Assembly: GCA_019649035.1 (NCBI GenBank)
Contig: BMAT01004790.1
Span: 166,663-230,662 of the forward strand
Direction of reading: 5' to 3'
Length of the DNA: 64,000 bases
Origin: Elysia marginata
Lineage: Eukaryota; Mollusca; Gastropoda; Plakobranchidae
How positions within the stretch are numbered: the stretch's first letter is position 1; each line of letters begins with the position of its first letter. The notes under the pieces were generated by a model that saw only the letters and a list, made by a program, of their open reading frames with translations, did no database searches and was not told the DNA's origin. Positions 57,285 through 64,000 of the stretch are shown in pieces. The translations under genes were made by a program, and so were the position numbers.

Positions 57285-58385
57285 TCAAATGGCTTCATAA
57301 ATCTTTCCCGGAAGAGGTCTTATAATTCCTTTTATTTCCATTTCTAAAAGCATTGGGAATATTTTGTTTAGTGGGTACTTTAAGGCGATAGATAGGTGGT
57401 CTGCAGATAGTTTTCTGTTTTCTTTTAGATGATTGTATATTACTTTTTCTTCCTCAGTCATTGCAAAAAGAGATTGCTTCACAACAGATTTCCTACTATT
57501 CTCTATGTCCCAGTTTAGAGTAATCGCTAAATGTTCAGGATGGCTTATGATTTGAGCAGTTTGATTTTGAATAAGGTCATTACACCCCTCACTAAATTTA
57601 TCTGTAGCTCTACCGGGAACAGCGAAAACTTCCCTACCGTAAGAGTTCGCCATTTCGGCTGTCAATAAAGCCCCCCCTTTTTTGGCAGATTCTATAACAA
57701 TAGTAGCTTCGGATAAACCTGCAATGATTCTATTTCTACTGACAAATTGACTGCCAATAATATTATCGGCACTCCAAAACTCTGTAAGAAAACCACCGTG
57801 TGATTCTATATTTTTTTGATAAACTCTGTGCTTATCGGGATATATGGTATTCAATCCATGGGCAAGACAAGCGATAGTTTGCAAGTTGTTATCCATCGCT
57901 TTTTTATGGGCAAAGATGTCTACTCCGTAGGCAAACCCGCTTACAATAATTGGATTAAAAGGCTTTAAATATGATACCAAAGTCTCACAGAAGTCTCTGC
58001 CGTAAGCTGTCATATTTCTTGTACCGACAATACTAATACATCTGTGATTATTCAAGTTGATATTACCCTTTTGAAATAATACAATAGGCGAATCCTCACA
58101 GAATTTTAGCCGATGGGGATAGTTGTCATTATCAAAGTACAAGCATGAAATATTGTTCTTCCTGACAAATTGAAGCTCTCGCTCTGCTTGTAAAAAAAAG
58201 GGGGCAGGGTTTTTAAAATGATTTTTTAAGGAGGCACTTACAATTTTGCCCGATAAATCAGTACTGTTAGAATTCTCAAATACTGCTTTTGCGGACCCAA
58301 AATGAGAAATCATTTTTTTGGCTACCTTACTACCAACTCTAGGGACACGACTTAGTGCTAGAGCGTAGAATAGAGAATCATCCAT
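57285..58385 (-). CDS. dprA: DNA-processing protein DprA
   Basis: DprA loads RecA on incoming single-stranded DNA in transformation. A helix-hairpin-helix start (RVPRVGSKVAKKMISHFG) is followed by the Rossmann-like DprA core: SIVGTRNMTAYGRDF, IVSGFAYGVDIFAHKKAM, ACLAHGLNTIYPDKHR, GGFLTEFWS, SRNRIIAGLSEATIVIESAKKGGALLTAEMA and REVFAVPGRATDKFSEGCN. A C-terminal winged helix ends the protein. 366 aa, complete. Confidence 0.95.
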   Translation of the reverse strand: MDDSLFYALALSRVPRVGSKVAKKMISHFGSAKAVFENSNSTDLSGKIVSASLKNHFKNPAPFFLQAERELQFVRKNNISCLYFDNDNYPHRLKFCEDSPIVLFQKGNINLNNHRCISIVGTRNMTAYGRDFCETLVSYLKPFNPIIVSGFAYGVDIFAHKKAMDNNLQTIACLAHGLNTIYPDKHRVYQKNIESHGGFLTEFWSADNIIGSQFVSRNRIIAGLSEATIVIESAKKGGALLTAEMANSYGREVFAVPGRATDKFSEGCNDLIQNQTAQIISHPEHLAITLNWDIENSRKSVVKQSLFAMTEEEKVIYNHLKENRKLSADHLSIALKYPLNKIFPMLLEMEIKGIIRPLPGKIYEAI

Positions 58386-58427
58386 CTAAATAAGTCTCAG
58401 TGTTAAAAAAAAGAGCAGACTTACTCC

Positions 58428-60068
58428 TTATTCACGGTGAAATTTCTTTTCCACATTCATATAGAATCGGGATTCATCTATGTTAATATCTTCCAAAGAA
58501 AGATTTTTTATTACATTCCATTTGGTAGTCGCCACTCTTCTAATACTGTTCTTTCCTCCCTCATAAGTATACTCAAAAGGCATTTCAAATCTAGGGATAA
58601 CTCCCCTCCACCTGTACATAACCTTATCATGCTTAATCCCTTTTAATTGGAGAGTAGGGATAGTGGGAAACATCAAGTATTGATCAAATATGGGCCTTAA
58701 ATCTATTCTGCAACGACTATCGAAAAAGTTTACAACAGTATTTTTGTTAACAATACGATATTTATAAGTTTCAGTAAAGTCTTTTAGTGCCTTCCACCAT
58801 ATCTCATCATTGTCTATAACCGATCTTATAGTATTTAGCATCAGTGCTGTTTTAAAATAAACATCATTGTCATAATTATTTAATAGGTTTTTCTCCCTCT
58901 TTTGAACAATGGGTTGCTTATTTTTTACCATATTTTTGAACGAATTGATGTATTTGATTGACTGTTCCTCTCCATAAAAGTATCTTAAATAAAGGGACTC
59001 AGAATAAGTAGTAAAGCCCTCTTGTATCCAAAAATCGTTTAGGGTTTTAGCAGTAATGCTATTTCCAAACCATTCGTGTGCAGACTCGTGTACAATAATA
59101 AAGTCAAAATCAAGACCCATCCCCGAGTTGGTAAGGTCCTTCCCCATATAACCGTTTTTGTATCCGTTTCCATAAGCAATAGCAGACTGGTGTTCCATAC
59201 CAAGAAATGGGGTCTCTACGATCTTGTATCCATCTTTGGCAAAGGGATAGCTCCCAAAGTAGTGTTCAAATGCTCTAAAAAACTTTGGCACTTGTTCTTT
59301 GAAGTGCTTTTTTGCCTTATCCTCATTTTCTTTTAAGATATAGTAGTCAACCTCAACACCTTCTTCTTCACCACCAAAATGGGTGTAGTCTGCAATATTG
59401 AGCGTTACGCAATCGCTATTTATAGGATATTGAACCCTCCACTTCCATTGTGTTTTATTATTATTCAAAATATTCCTGCCCTCTGAGTGTCCATTGGATA
59501 CGGCTACCAAACTAGATGGAACTGTAATTGCAATATCCATACCCTCATCTGGTTCATCATCTTTTCCAAATTTTGCCGGCCACCAACATCCTGCCCCACT
59601 GCCTTGAGAGGTGGTTGCTATCCAAGGATTACCTGAAGAATCTTCAGAAACAACAAAGCCTCCTTTCCCCCAAGGGGGATTTTCGGCCTCTACGAACCCC
59701 CCACTGTAAAAAACAGTCAACTCCTCCTTTTTCTTTTTGTGGAGAGGTTTTTCAAATAATACAATTGCATGGTCTTCCTTTCTCCTAAAATTCAAGCTCT
59801 TCTCATCGTACAAAATGGAATCTATTGAATATGCCCTGTTCAAATCTATTCTAATAGCGTTAACAGGGACCAAGGGCAGGAACTTTATCACATTGTGTCC
59901 ACTTATATTTTTTTTCTCTATATCTACATCCAAAGCCAAGTCATACTTTAAAACATCATAACTCAGAACACCCAACGGAGCCTTGTCTCGTGATCTTTGT
60001 GCACAGGAAATAACAAAGATTGGAATAATAAATAGAGTCAATATTTTTATCATCATAGGTAGCGACAT
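58428..60068 (-). CDS. M1 family aminopeptidase-like lipoprotein
   Basis: The zinc motif HESAHEWFGNSI (HExxH, ~residue 328) and the downstream ligand in WIQEGFTTYSE (~residue 350) identify an M1 metallopeptidase. GMEHQSAIAYGNGYK is the GxMEN-like exopeptidase region (the usual N is Q here). The N-terminus is a lipoprotein signal (LFIIPIFVISCAQRS). At 546 aa it lacks the long C-terminal helical domain of large aminopeptidases, as do many Bacteroidota members. Alternative ATG starts lie 12 and 15 bp downstream. It is 42 bp from dprA. Confidence 0.9.
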   Translation of the reverse strand: MSLPMMIKILTLFIIPIFVISCAQRSRDKAPLGVLSYDVLKYDLALDVDIEKKNISGHNVIKFLPLVPVNAIRIDLNRAYSIDSILYDEKSLNFRRKEDHAIVLFEKPLHKKKKEELTVFYSGGFVEAENPPWGKGGFVVSEDSSGNPWIATTSQGSGAGCWWPAKFGKDDEPDEGMDIAITVPSSLVAVSNGHSEGRNILNNNKTQWKWRVQYPINSDCVTLNIADYTHFGGEEEGVEVDYYILKENEDKAKKHFKEQVPKFFRAFEHYFGSYPFAKDGYKIVETPFLGMEHQSAIAYGNGYKNGYMGKDLTNSGMGLDFDFIIVHESAHEWFGNSITAKTLNDFWIQEGFTTYSESLYLRYFYGEEQSIKYINSFKNMVKNKQPIVQKREKNLLNNYDNDVYFKTALMLNTIRSVIDNDEIWWKALKDFTETYKYRIVNKNTVVNFFDSRCRIDLRPIFDQYLMFPTIPTLQLKGIKHDKVMYRWRGVIPRFEMPFEYTYEGGKNSIRRVATTKWNVIKNLSLEDINIDESRFYMNVEKKFHRE

Positions 60069-60122
60069 ATGGTAGCAAATTACATATTTTTTTTACTATT
60101 TTCCAACAATTAAACCAAGATA

Positions 60123-60240
60123 GATTGAACTACCAAGTACGACAAATAAGAATAAATGTTCATACACTAAATTTTAATGGGTGTTTTCTAAGCTTAAGTT
60201 TTTTTCTTGATATTCGAAACTTTTGTTTTAAAAATCCTCT
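60123..60240 (-). repeat. Dispersed hairpin element, end fragment R5
   Basis: Starts with GATTGAACTACCAAGTACGAC, then AATAAGAATAAATGTT and, further in, GGTGTTTTCTAAGCTTAAG, matching the complement of R2 (GGTGTTTTGGAGCTTAAG). The rest of the element is missing. Confidence 0.65.
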
Positions 60241-60330
60241 AAATCTTTAGTTTTGGGGCTGAATGAAACCTCTTTATTTTAGCCTTGCCCTTGTATATAT
60301 GCTATATTTACACAATTAAGGAACATAGCT

Positions 60331-60475
60331 GTGGGACGCACCGATTATAAGTCTGTGGAGTACCCTCTTGTGGACGACCTTTTGTCAACAAACCTAAGAA
60401 GCAATGGTACTATGAAACAGAAAAAAAGAAGAGGCAAGACCTCTAAAGCCAAGAAGTCTTTGGCTTTGGGGTAGT
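60331..60475 (+). pseudogene. Possible IS30-type transposase remnant
   Basis: A 47-codon open stretch reads LLSTNLRSNGTM, then KQKKRRGKTSKAKK, similar in character to the basic linker after the N-terminal HTH of IS30-family transposases. It starts and stops without other motifs. It lies 90 bp from an element end (R5) in a 546 bp gene-free stretch; nothing else was seen there. The family call is weak. Confidence 0.25.
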
Positions 60476-60614
60476 TCACGGATAATATCAATTTCTTAGA
60501 AAAGTTATAGAATACCTTAATAAGTTTAGTGTAAAATAATATATAGTTACCTGAAAAAATACTCGCGAAATTCAAGAAAGATAAGAAATCTAATAAGCAT
60601 TATCTCTAACGAAA

Positions 60615-62708
60615 CTAAAAATTCAACACAAATCCTACAAAAACAGCTCTTCTTTGGAAATTCATTTGATGAGTCTTACCTGTTTTATAATCAAAATGTA
60701 TAGTATAGGGGTTTGCCCTATCGAGTAGATTATTTAGACCGATAATCCACAAAAATGATTTATCCTTCAGATAAAATATTTTGGACAACGCCAAATTGAC
60801 CGTCATATAGTCCAAAAAGTGCTTGTTATGGAATGTTTCTATATCAAACTTCGGGACATGCAATTGTCTGACCTTGTCATACTCTGAGTAGATAGGAGTG
60901 TATAAATCTCCTTTTTTTCTAGTGAAAGATAAAGAGGTATTTAAAAGATTTTTAAAGCTATAGGAGAATAAGACATTCATCAAATAGGAGGTGTCTTTTT
61001 CTAAAAAACGGATGCGCTTATAATGAGAATAACGTTGAAACGTATGATTTGAAAATTTTATTTTAAAAGGTCCTTTTTTATAAATAAAAGAAATTTCCCC
61101 TCCCGTGATTTCAGGATTCTGATATGATACTTCTAATGCCCTATCAAAAATAGGTTGTGTCTCCATCTTATGATACATAGCTATTCTAAACTCTATTCTC
61201 TTAAGAAAAAGTATGTACTCAGCATCTAATTGAGTACTGCTAAGGATACGATCTGAATAAACTCCAAAATCTGAAGCATTATAAGTTCCTATTCCAAAAA
61301 GAATTTTATGCTTCCTATTATTACTACTATAGTGAGTCCTAAAGCTATATGTAAAAGGATGACTTTTAGGGGAGTTATACAGCGCATTTTTAATAGAAAA
61401 GAGCATAGAAATATTTTTTATCTTCTGACTTAATATGAGAAAAAATTCTCCATGTTTTTTAGAATAATCGTTTGAAGACCACCCTCTTTCTAGATTAAAA
61501 CCACTATTTATTTTCGTGCTATTTAAAAACCATTCTAATTTTAAACTCGCAAACGCAATATTTTTTACGCTATTCAGACTATTTATAAGGTCTTTTTCTA
61601 TATAAGAATATGCAACAGCGCCTGATATTTTTATACGGTTCAATGAATAATTGTCAATAGTTAATACATTATAATTCCTTATAGATTTATATCTATAAAC
61701 CTCTTTATCACCAAAAAATCCAAGCGTTTTATAATCAGCTAGTAGACCCTTTGAGTAAAATTTTAGTCGTGTTTTTTGAGCTATTAATAAACTGGTATTT
61801 ATGCCATAATCATAAGAATGATAATATCTTAGAGCGCCTAAAGTTATCGGATTAAATAGTCTTCCCAACCACAAATTGCCATAGTTTAGAGACAACTGAA
61901 AGCCCCCTTTGTCATCAGAAATTCCTTTATACACACCCCCTCCAAATAGGTGAGCCACTATGGTATTAGAATTATTGATGCTCTTCTCTGTATCACTGTT
62001 CATGCTAATGGCACTTCCTAAGGTGTTTGAAAAATAAGCAGGGGCATTAGAAGGAAAAACTTCAATATTATTTATTAAAGTATTATCTATCGCCGATCTA
62101 ATAGCCGATGTCCCTAGATTTATATCCCCTATAGAAATGTCGTATAAAGGAACCCCATTTAAAAAGTACCCCGTTCTCGAAGCTGGGCTTCCCCTGATAG
62201 AAAGTCTCCCTTCTTCAGCAACGCTACTCGAAAAATGATCTGCACTCAACCCCATTACTATATCAGCTCTAGCAGATGGATCACTATATATTTCCATCTT
62301 TGTTACTACCTTTGTAGAATAGGAGCTAGCAAATGTTTTATTGGGCTTTTCTAAAATAACTTCGGAGAGTTGTATTGGTTTTTTTTTTAGTACGACTACA
62401 TTGTCTTTGTTTATAAAATCGTGAACAGAAATTTTTAAGTCCTCAAATCCGGGCTTTGCAAAAAATAGAGAATCTGTTTTAAGACTATTTATATCCAAAA
62501 AAAAATGCCCACTCTTAGAAGATATGCTATAATAATTACTACTATTTAGCAGAAATATAAAAACACCCTCTCCGGGCTTACTGTTTTTTGTTAAAATCTT
62601 CCCTTGTATGGAAATGGGAGTACTCTTCTGGGCAAAAGATAATAAGGTGAAACAGAATAAGTATAAAACGTTTAAACATAATTTCCAACAATGGACACTT
62701 ATTGTCAT
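60615..62708 (-). CDS. TonB-dependent outer-membrane receptor, 697 aa
   Basis: A signal peptide (LYLFCFTLLSFAQ) is followed by a carboxypeptidase-regulatory-like beta domain (ISIQGKILTKNSKPGEGVFIFL), then the plug (KVVTKMEIYSDPSARADIVMGLSADHFSSS; SIRGSPASRTGYFLNGVPLYD) and a long beta-barrel ending in an aromatic-rich strand (RRAVFVGFVLNF). It imports a large substrate using proton-motive energy. At 697 aa it is smaller than SusC proteins, so not a typical glycan transporter; no SusD is next to it. It overlaps its upstream TPR partner by 4 bp. Confidence 0.88.
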   Translation of the reverse strand: MTISVHCWKLCLNVLYLFCFTLLSFAQKSTPISIQGKILTKNSKPGEGVFIFLLNSSNYYSISSKSGHFFLDINSLKTDSLFFAKPGFEDLKISVHDFINKDNVVVLKKKPIQLSEVILEKPNKTFASSYSTKVVTKMEIYSDPSARADIVMGLSADHFSSSVAEEGRLSIRGSPASRTGYFLNGVPLYDISIGDINLGTSAIRSAIDNTLINNIEVFPSNAPAYFSNTLGSAISMNSDTEKSINNSNTIVAHLFGGGVYKGISDDKGGFQLSLNYGNLWLGRLFNPITLGALRYYHSYDYGINTSLLIAQKTRLKFYSKGLLADYKTLGFFGDKEVYRYKSIRNYNVLTIDNYSLNRIKISGAVAYSYIEKDLINSLNSVKNIAFASLKLEWFLNSTKINSGFNLERGWSSNDYSKKHGEFFLILSQKIKNISMLFSIKNALYNSPKSHPFTYSFRTHYSSNNRKHKILFGIGTYNASDFGVYSDRILSSTQLDAEYILFLKRIEFRIAMYHKMETQPIFDRALEVSYQNPEITGGEISFIYKKGPFKIKFSNHTFQRYSHYKRIRFLEKDTSYLMNVLFSYSFKNLLNTSLSFTRKKGDLYTPIYSEYDKVRQLHVPKFDIETFHNKHFLDYMTVNLALSKIFYLKDKSFLWIIGLNNLLDRANPYTIHFDYKTGKTHQMNFQRRAVFVGFVLNF

Positions 62709-63448
62709 CCATTTTTGTCTTTATACATACTGTACAATTTTTCGTACTTTTTTACTTTATCATCTTCCCCCTTTTTTTTATACAACGAAATAAGGAGATA
62801 GTAAATAGGTTTCCTCCCCCAAGAAGGACTTAGAGGAAAACTAGAACTTTTCTCAGGTAGTGTGAGCGCTTTTAATAAAAATTTTTCTGCCTTCTTTCCT
62901 CCCCCGTACTGCTTTGGAGTGTAAAAGTCAATACTTGCATTGGCATAATAGGCTCTTATATTCTGATCATCAAGGGAGATAGCCTTGTTTAAAAATTCCT
63001 GTATCTTAGATGACTGAACCATTATATCTTGCTTTGGAATAAATTGGTAATTGTTATTCTCAACAAGTGCAAGAAGAGCATAAATCTCCGAATCTTTATC
63101 CGAAATCTTATAAAGATAGTTTAATGATTTTTGAACCGCATCCTTTATTTGAGTTAGAGATTTCTCATCTTTACCTTTAGTTTGCTTTCTCAAAGCAATG
63201 GAATACATATACCACGAATATCCTAACCAATAGTACGCGTATTTTTGTTCTACTTTTGATCGGTAGTCCTTTTCAAGGGCTTTATGTAACTCATTAAAAC
63301 ACTTATCTCCTTCTATGTAATGGTAGTTAAAAAAGCAACTCTGAATCTTTTTTTCCACATCTATTAGTACGCCAGGAGTCTTTTCTTGGGAATAGGAAAA
63401 GAAAGATAATACCCCTACAAGATAAACAATAAAGTAGTAATTTTTCAT
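62705..63448 (-). CDS. Secreted TPR-like partner of the TonB receptor
   Basis: The ATG at 63448 gives signal MKNYYFIVYLVGVLSFFSYSQ; a start 10 codons upstream is less likely. The 247-residue protein is helical and repeat-like (YAYYWLGYSWYMYSIALRKQ, IYALLALVENNNYQF, IRAYYANASIDFYTPKQYGGGKKAEKFLLKALTL). TPQ/KQYGG-type TPR proteins often sit beside TonB receptors in Bacteroidota. Translational coupling (ATGA overlap) argues for a joint role, possibly periplasmic or outer-membrane capture. Confidence 0.78.
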   Translation of the reverse strand: MKNYYFIVYLVGVLSFFSYSQEKTPGVLIDVEKKIQSCFFNYHYIEGDKCFNELHKALEKDYRSKVEQKYAYYWLGYSWYMYSIALRKQTKGKDEKSLTQIKDAVQKSLNYLYKISDKDSEIYALLALVENNNYQFIPKQDIMVQSSKIQEFLNKAISLDDQNIRAYYANASIDFYTPKQYGGGKKAEKFLLKALTLPEKSSSFPLSPSWGRKPIYYLLISLYKKKGEDDKVKKYEKLYSMYKDKNG

Positions 63449-63522
63449 TTTTTTTACTCTTAGATTAAGTTTCTTCAATCTATCTTTAATATAGATAACA
63501 TGGGCAATATAGCAATTGCAGA

Positions 63523-63945
63523 TTAAACTAGCAAACTAACAATATCACAATATCGGTTTTTCCCAATATTTTCTAGCCTTAACTACGGTCTTGGTAGAGA
63601 CCCCAAGCCTTCCACTAATATCTCTCACAGATTTGCCCTTGTCTAATAAATTCATAATCTTTTGGGTACGCACTTTTTTAAGAAAGTCCCTTCTGCTTTC
63701 AATACTTCCAACCTTCCTCCCCAACTTACCCCCTTTCATTACGTAAATCTTCCTGCCCATGTCTGTCCGTTCCAATATATTCTCTCTTTCCAATTCATAA
63801 AGAGAACTCATTACCGAAGTGATGAGGTTCCCCATACCCTTTACAATCACATTCACGCCCTTATCTTCAAAAAACTTAAGAAAGAAAACAGACTGTCTTG
63901 CCTCTTCCTTAGAATCTGGGAAGCGGGAATAACCTTAAGTTCAAT
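63523..63945. repeat. Element carrying the recombinase fragment, copy 2
   Basis: Left border GATTAAACTAGCAAACTAACAATATC corresponds to copy 1 with a short internal loss. The strip 63886-63945 matches 7190-7250 (CTTCCTTAGAATCTGGGAA ...). In between, about 310 bp of the copy 1 element, including the catalytic part of the gene, are missing. Confidence 0.55.
63545..63883 (-). pseudogene. Serine recombinase, C-terminal fragment
   Basis: From about LKFFEDKGVNVIV the frame runs clean to KARKYWEKPIL and a stop, with the ELERENILERTDMGRK and KSVRDISGRLGVSTKTVV segments of the copy at 6469. The N-terminal catalytic half is absent, so it cannot recombine DNA. It keeps the normal C-terminus that copy 1 has lost. 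Confidence 0.8.
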
Positions 63946-64000
63946 CTTTATTTTTGAATTTCTTCTTAAAAAATATTACCCGTGTTTCCATCACAAAGAA

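Noticed and set aside
60345-60575. 76-codon minus-strand frame
   Set aside because: Hydrophobic by base composition only, in a decayed intergenic region; the opposite strand has the more gene-like stretch.

Overview
The window is A+T-rich bacterial chromosome, almost certainly from the phylum Bacteroidota and most like the class Flavobacteriia. The evidence is a secreted protein with a type IX secretion type B C-terminal domain, Bacteroidota-type -7 boxes (TAnnTTTG) upstream of several genes, a DnaX without the zinc module, a UPF0102/LdcA pair, a DUF5107-TPR protein, a DUF5723 protein and a TonB receptor with a carboxypeptidase-regulatory N-terminus. The genus cannot be fixed from the sequence alone. 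Most genes are ordinary housekeeping genes, densely packed, with many 4 to 11 bp overlaps and several apparent TTG or GTG starts.

Layout. 1-6390: end of an arylsulfotransferase-like gene, a large secreted glycoside-hydrolase-like protein and a DUF5107-TPR protein, probably one glycan-processing operon. 6469-7476: decayed serine recombinase and repeat elements. 7477-17138: ldcA, a YraN-family gene, an M16 peptidase lipoprotein, tilS, dsbD, lipB, lysA. 17152-21744 (minus): GLUG-repeat lipoprotein, then a pfkA-gapA-sugar kinase operon. 21887-26881: secreted phosphatase/sulfatase-like protein, about 1 kb of repeat debris, type IX secreted protein. 26938-35826: recG, rplS, a TPR membrane protein, ribH, a small membrane protein, mutL, two rhomboids, an EEP-family protein. 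35858-39273: hisS, then an RNA- and element-rich stretch with an odd initiator-tRNA-like gene, tRNA-Asn, a phage-type regulator, tRNA-Glu and two repeat copies. 39381-47936: uvrA, metK, lipoprotein + DUF5723 pair, dnaX. 47933-53603 (minus): rpsO-pnp-PPIase lipoprotein-surA-moxR. 54051-60068: LolC/E-type permease, namZ, a PolB-like exonuclease, dprA, an M1 peptidase. 60069-64000: repeat and IS debris, TonB receptor with a TPR partner, and a second serine recombinase remnant.

The most interesting signals are three. First, dnaX is split at a run of ten A residues: a gamma-length frame stops five codons after the run, while the whole tau C-terminal domain stays open in the -1 frame up to the next gene, which suggests slippage-based production of gamma and tau. 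Second, a dispersed family of roughly 270-390 bp elements shares ends related to GATTCAACYANCAAGTGCGACAAAT and an internal 30 bp hairpin whose stem covaries between copies. The same end borders the serine recombinase remnants. Third, between hisS and tRNA-Glu there is an initiator-type tRNA-like gene with a UAU anticodon followed by a strong terminator, and a divergent phage-type regulatory switch with an exact 13 bp repeated putative operator. Functions given for uncharacterised families are inferences from motifs and gene neighbours; no database search was possible.
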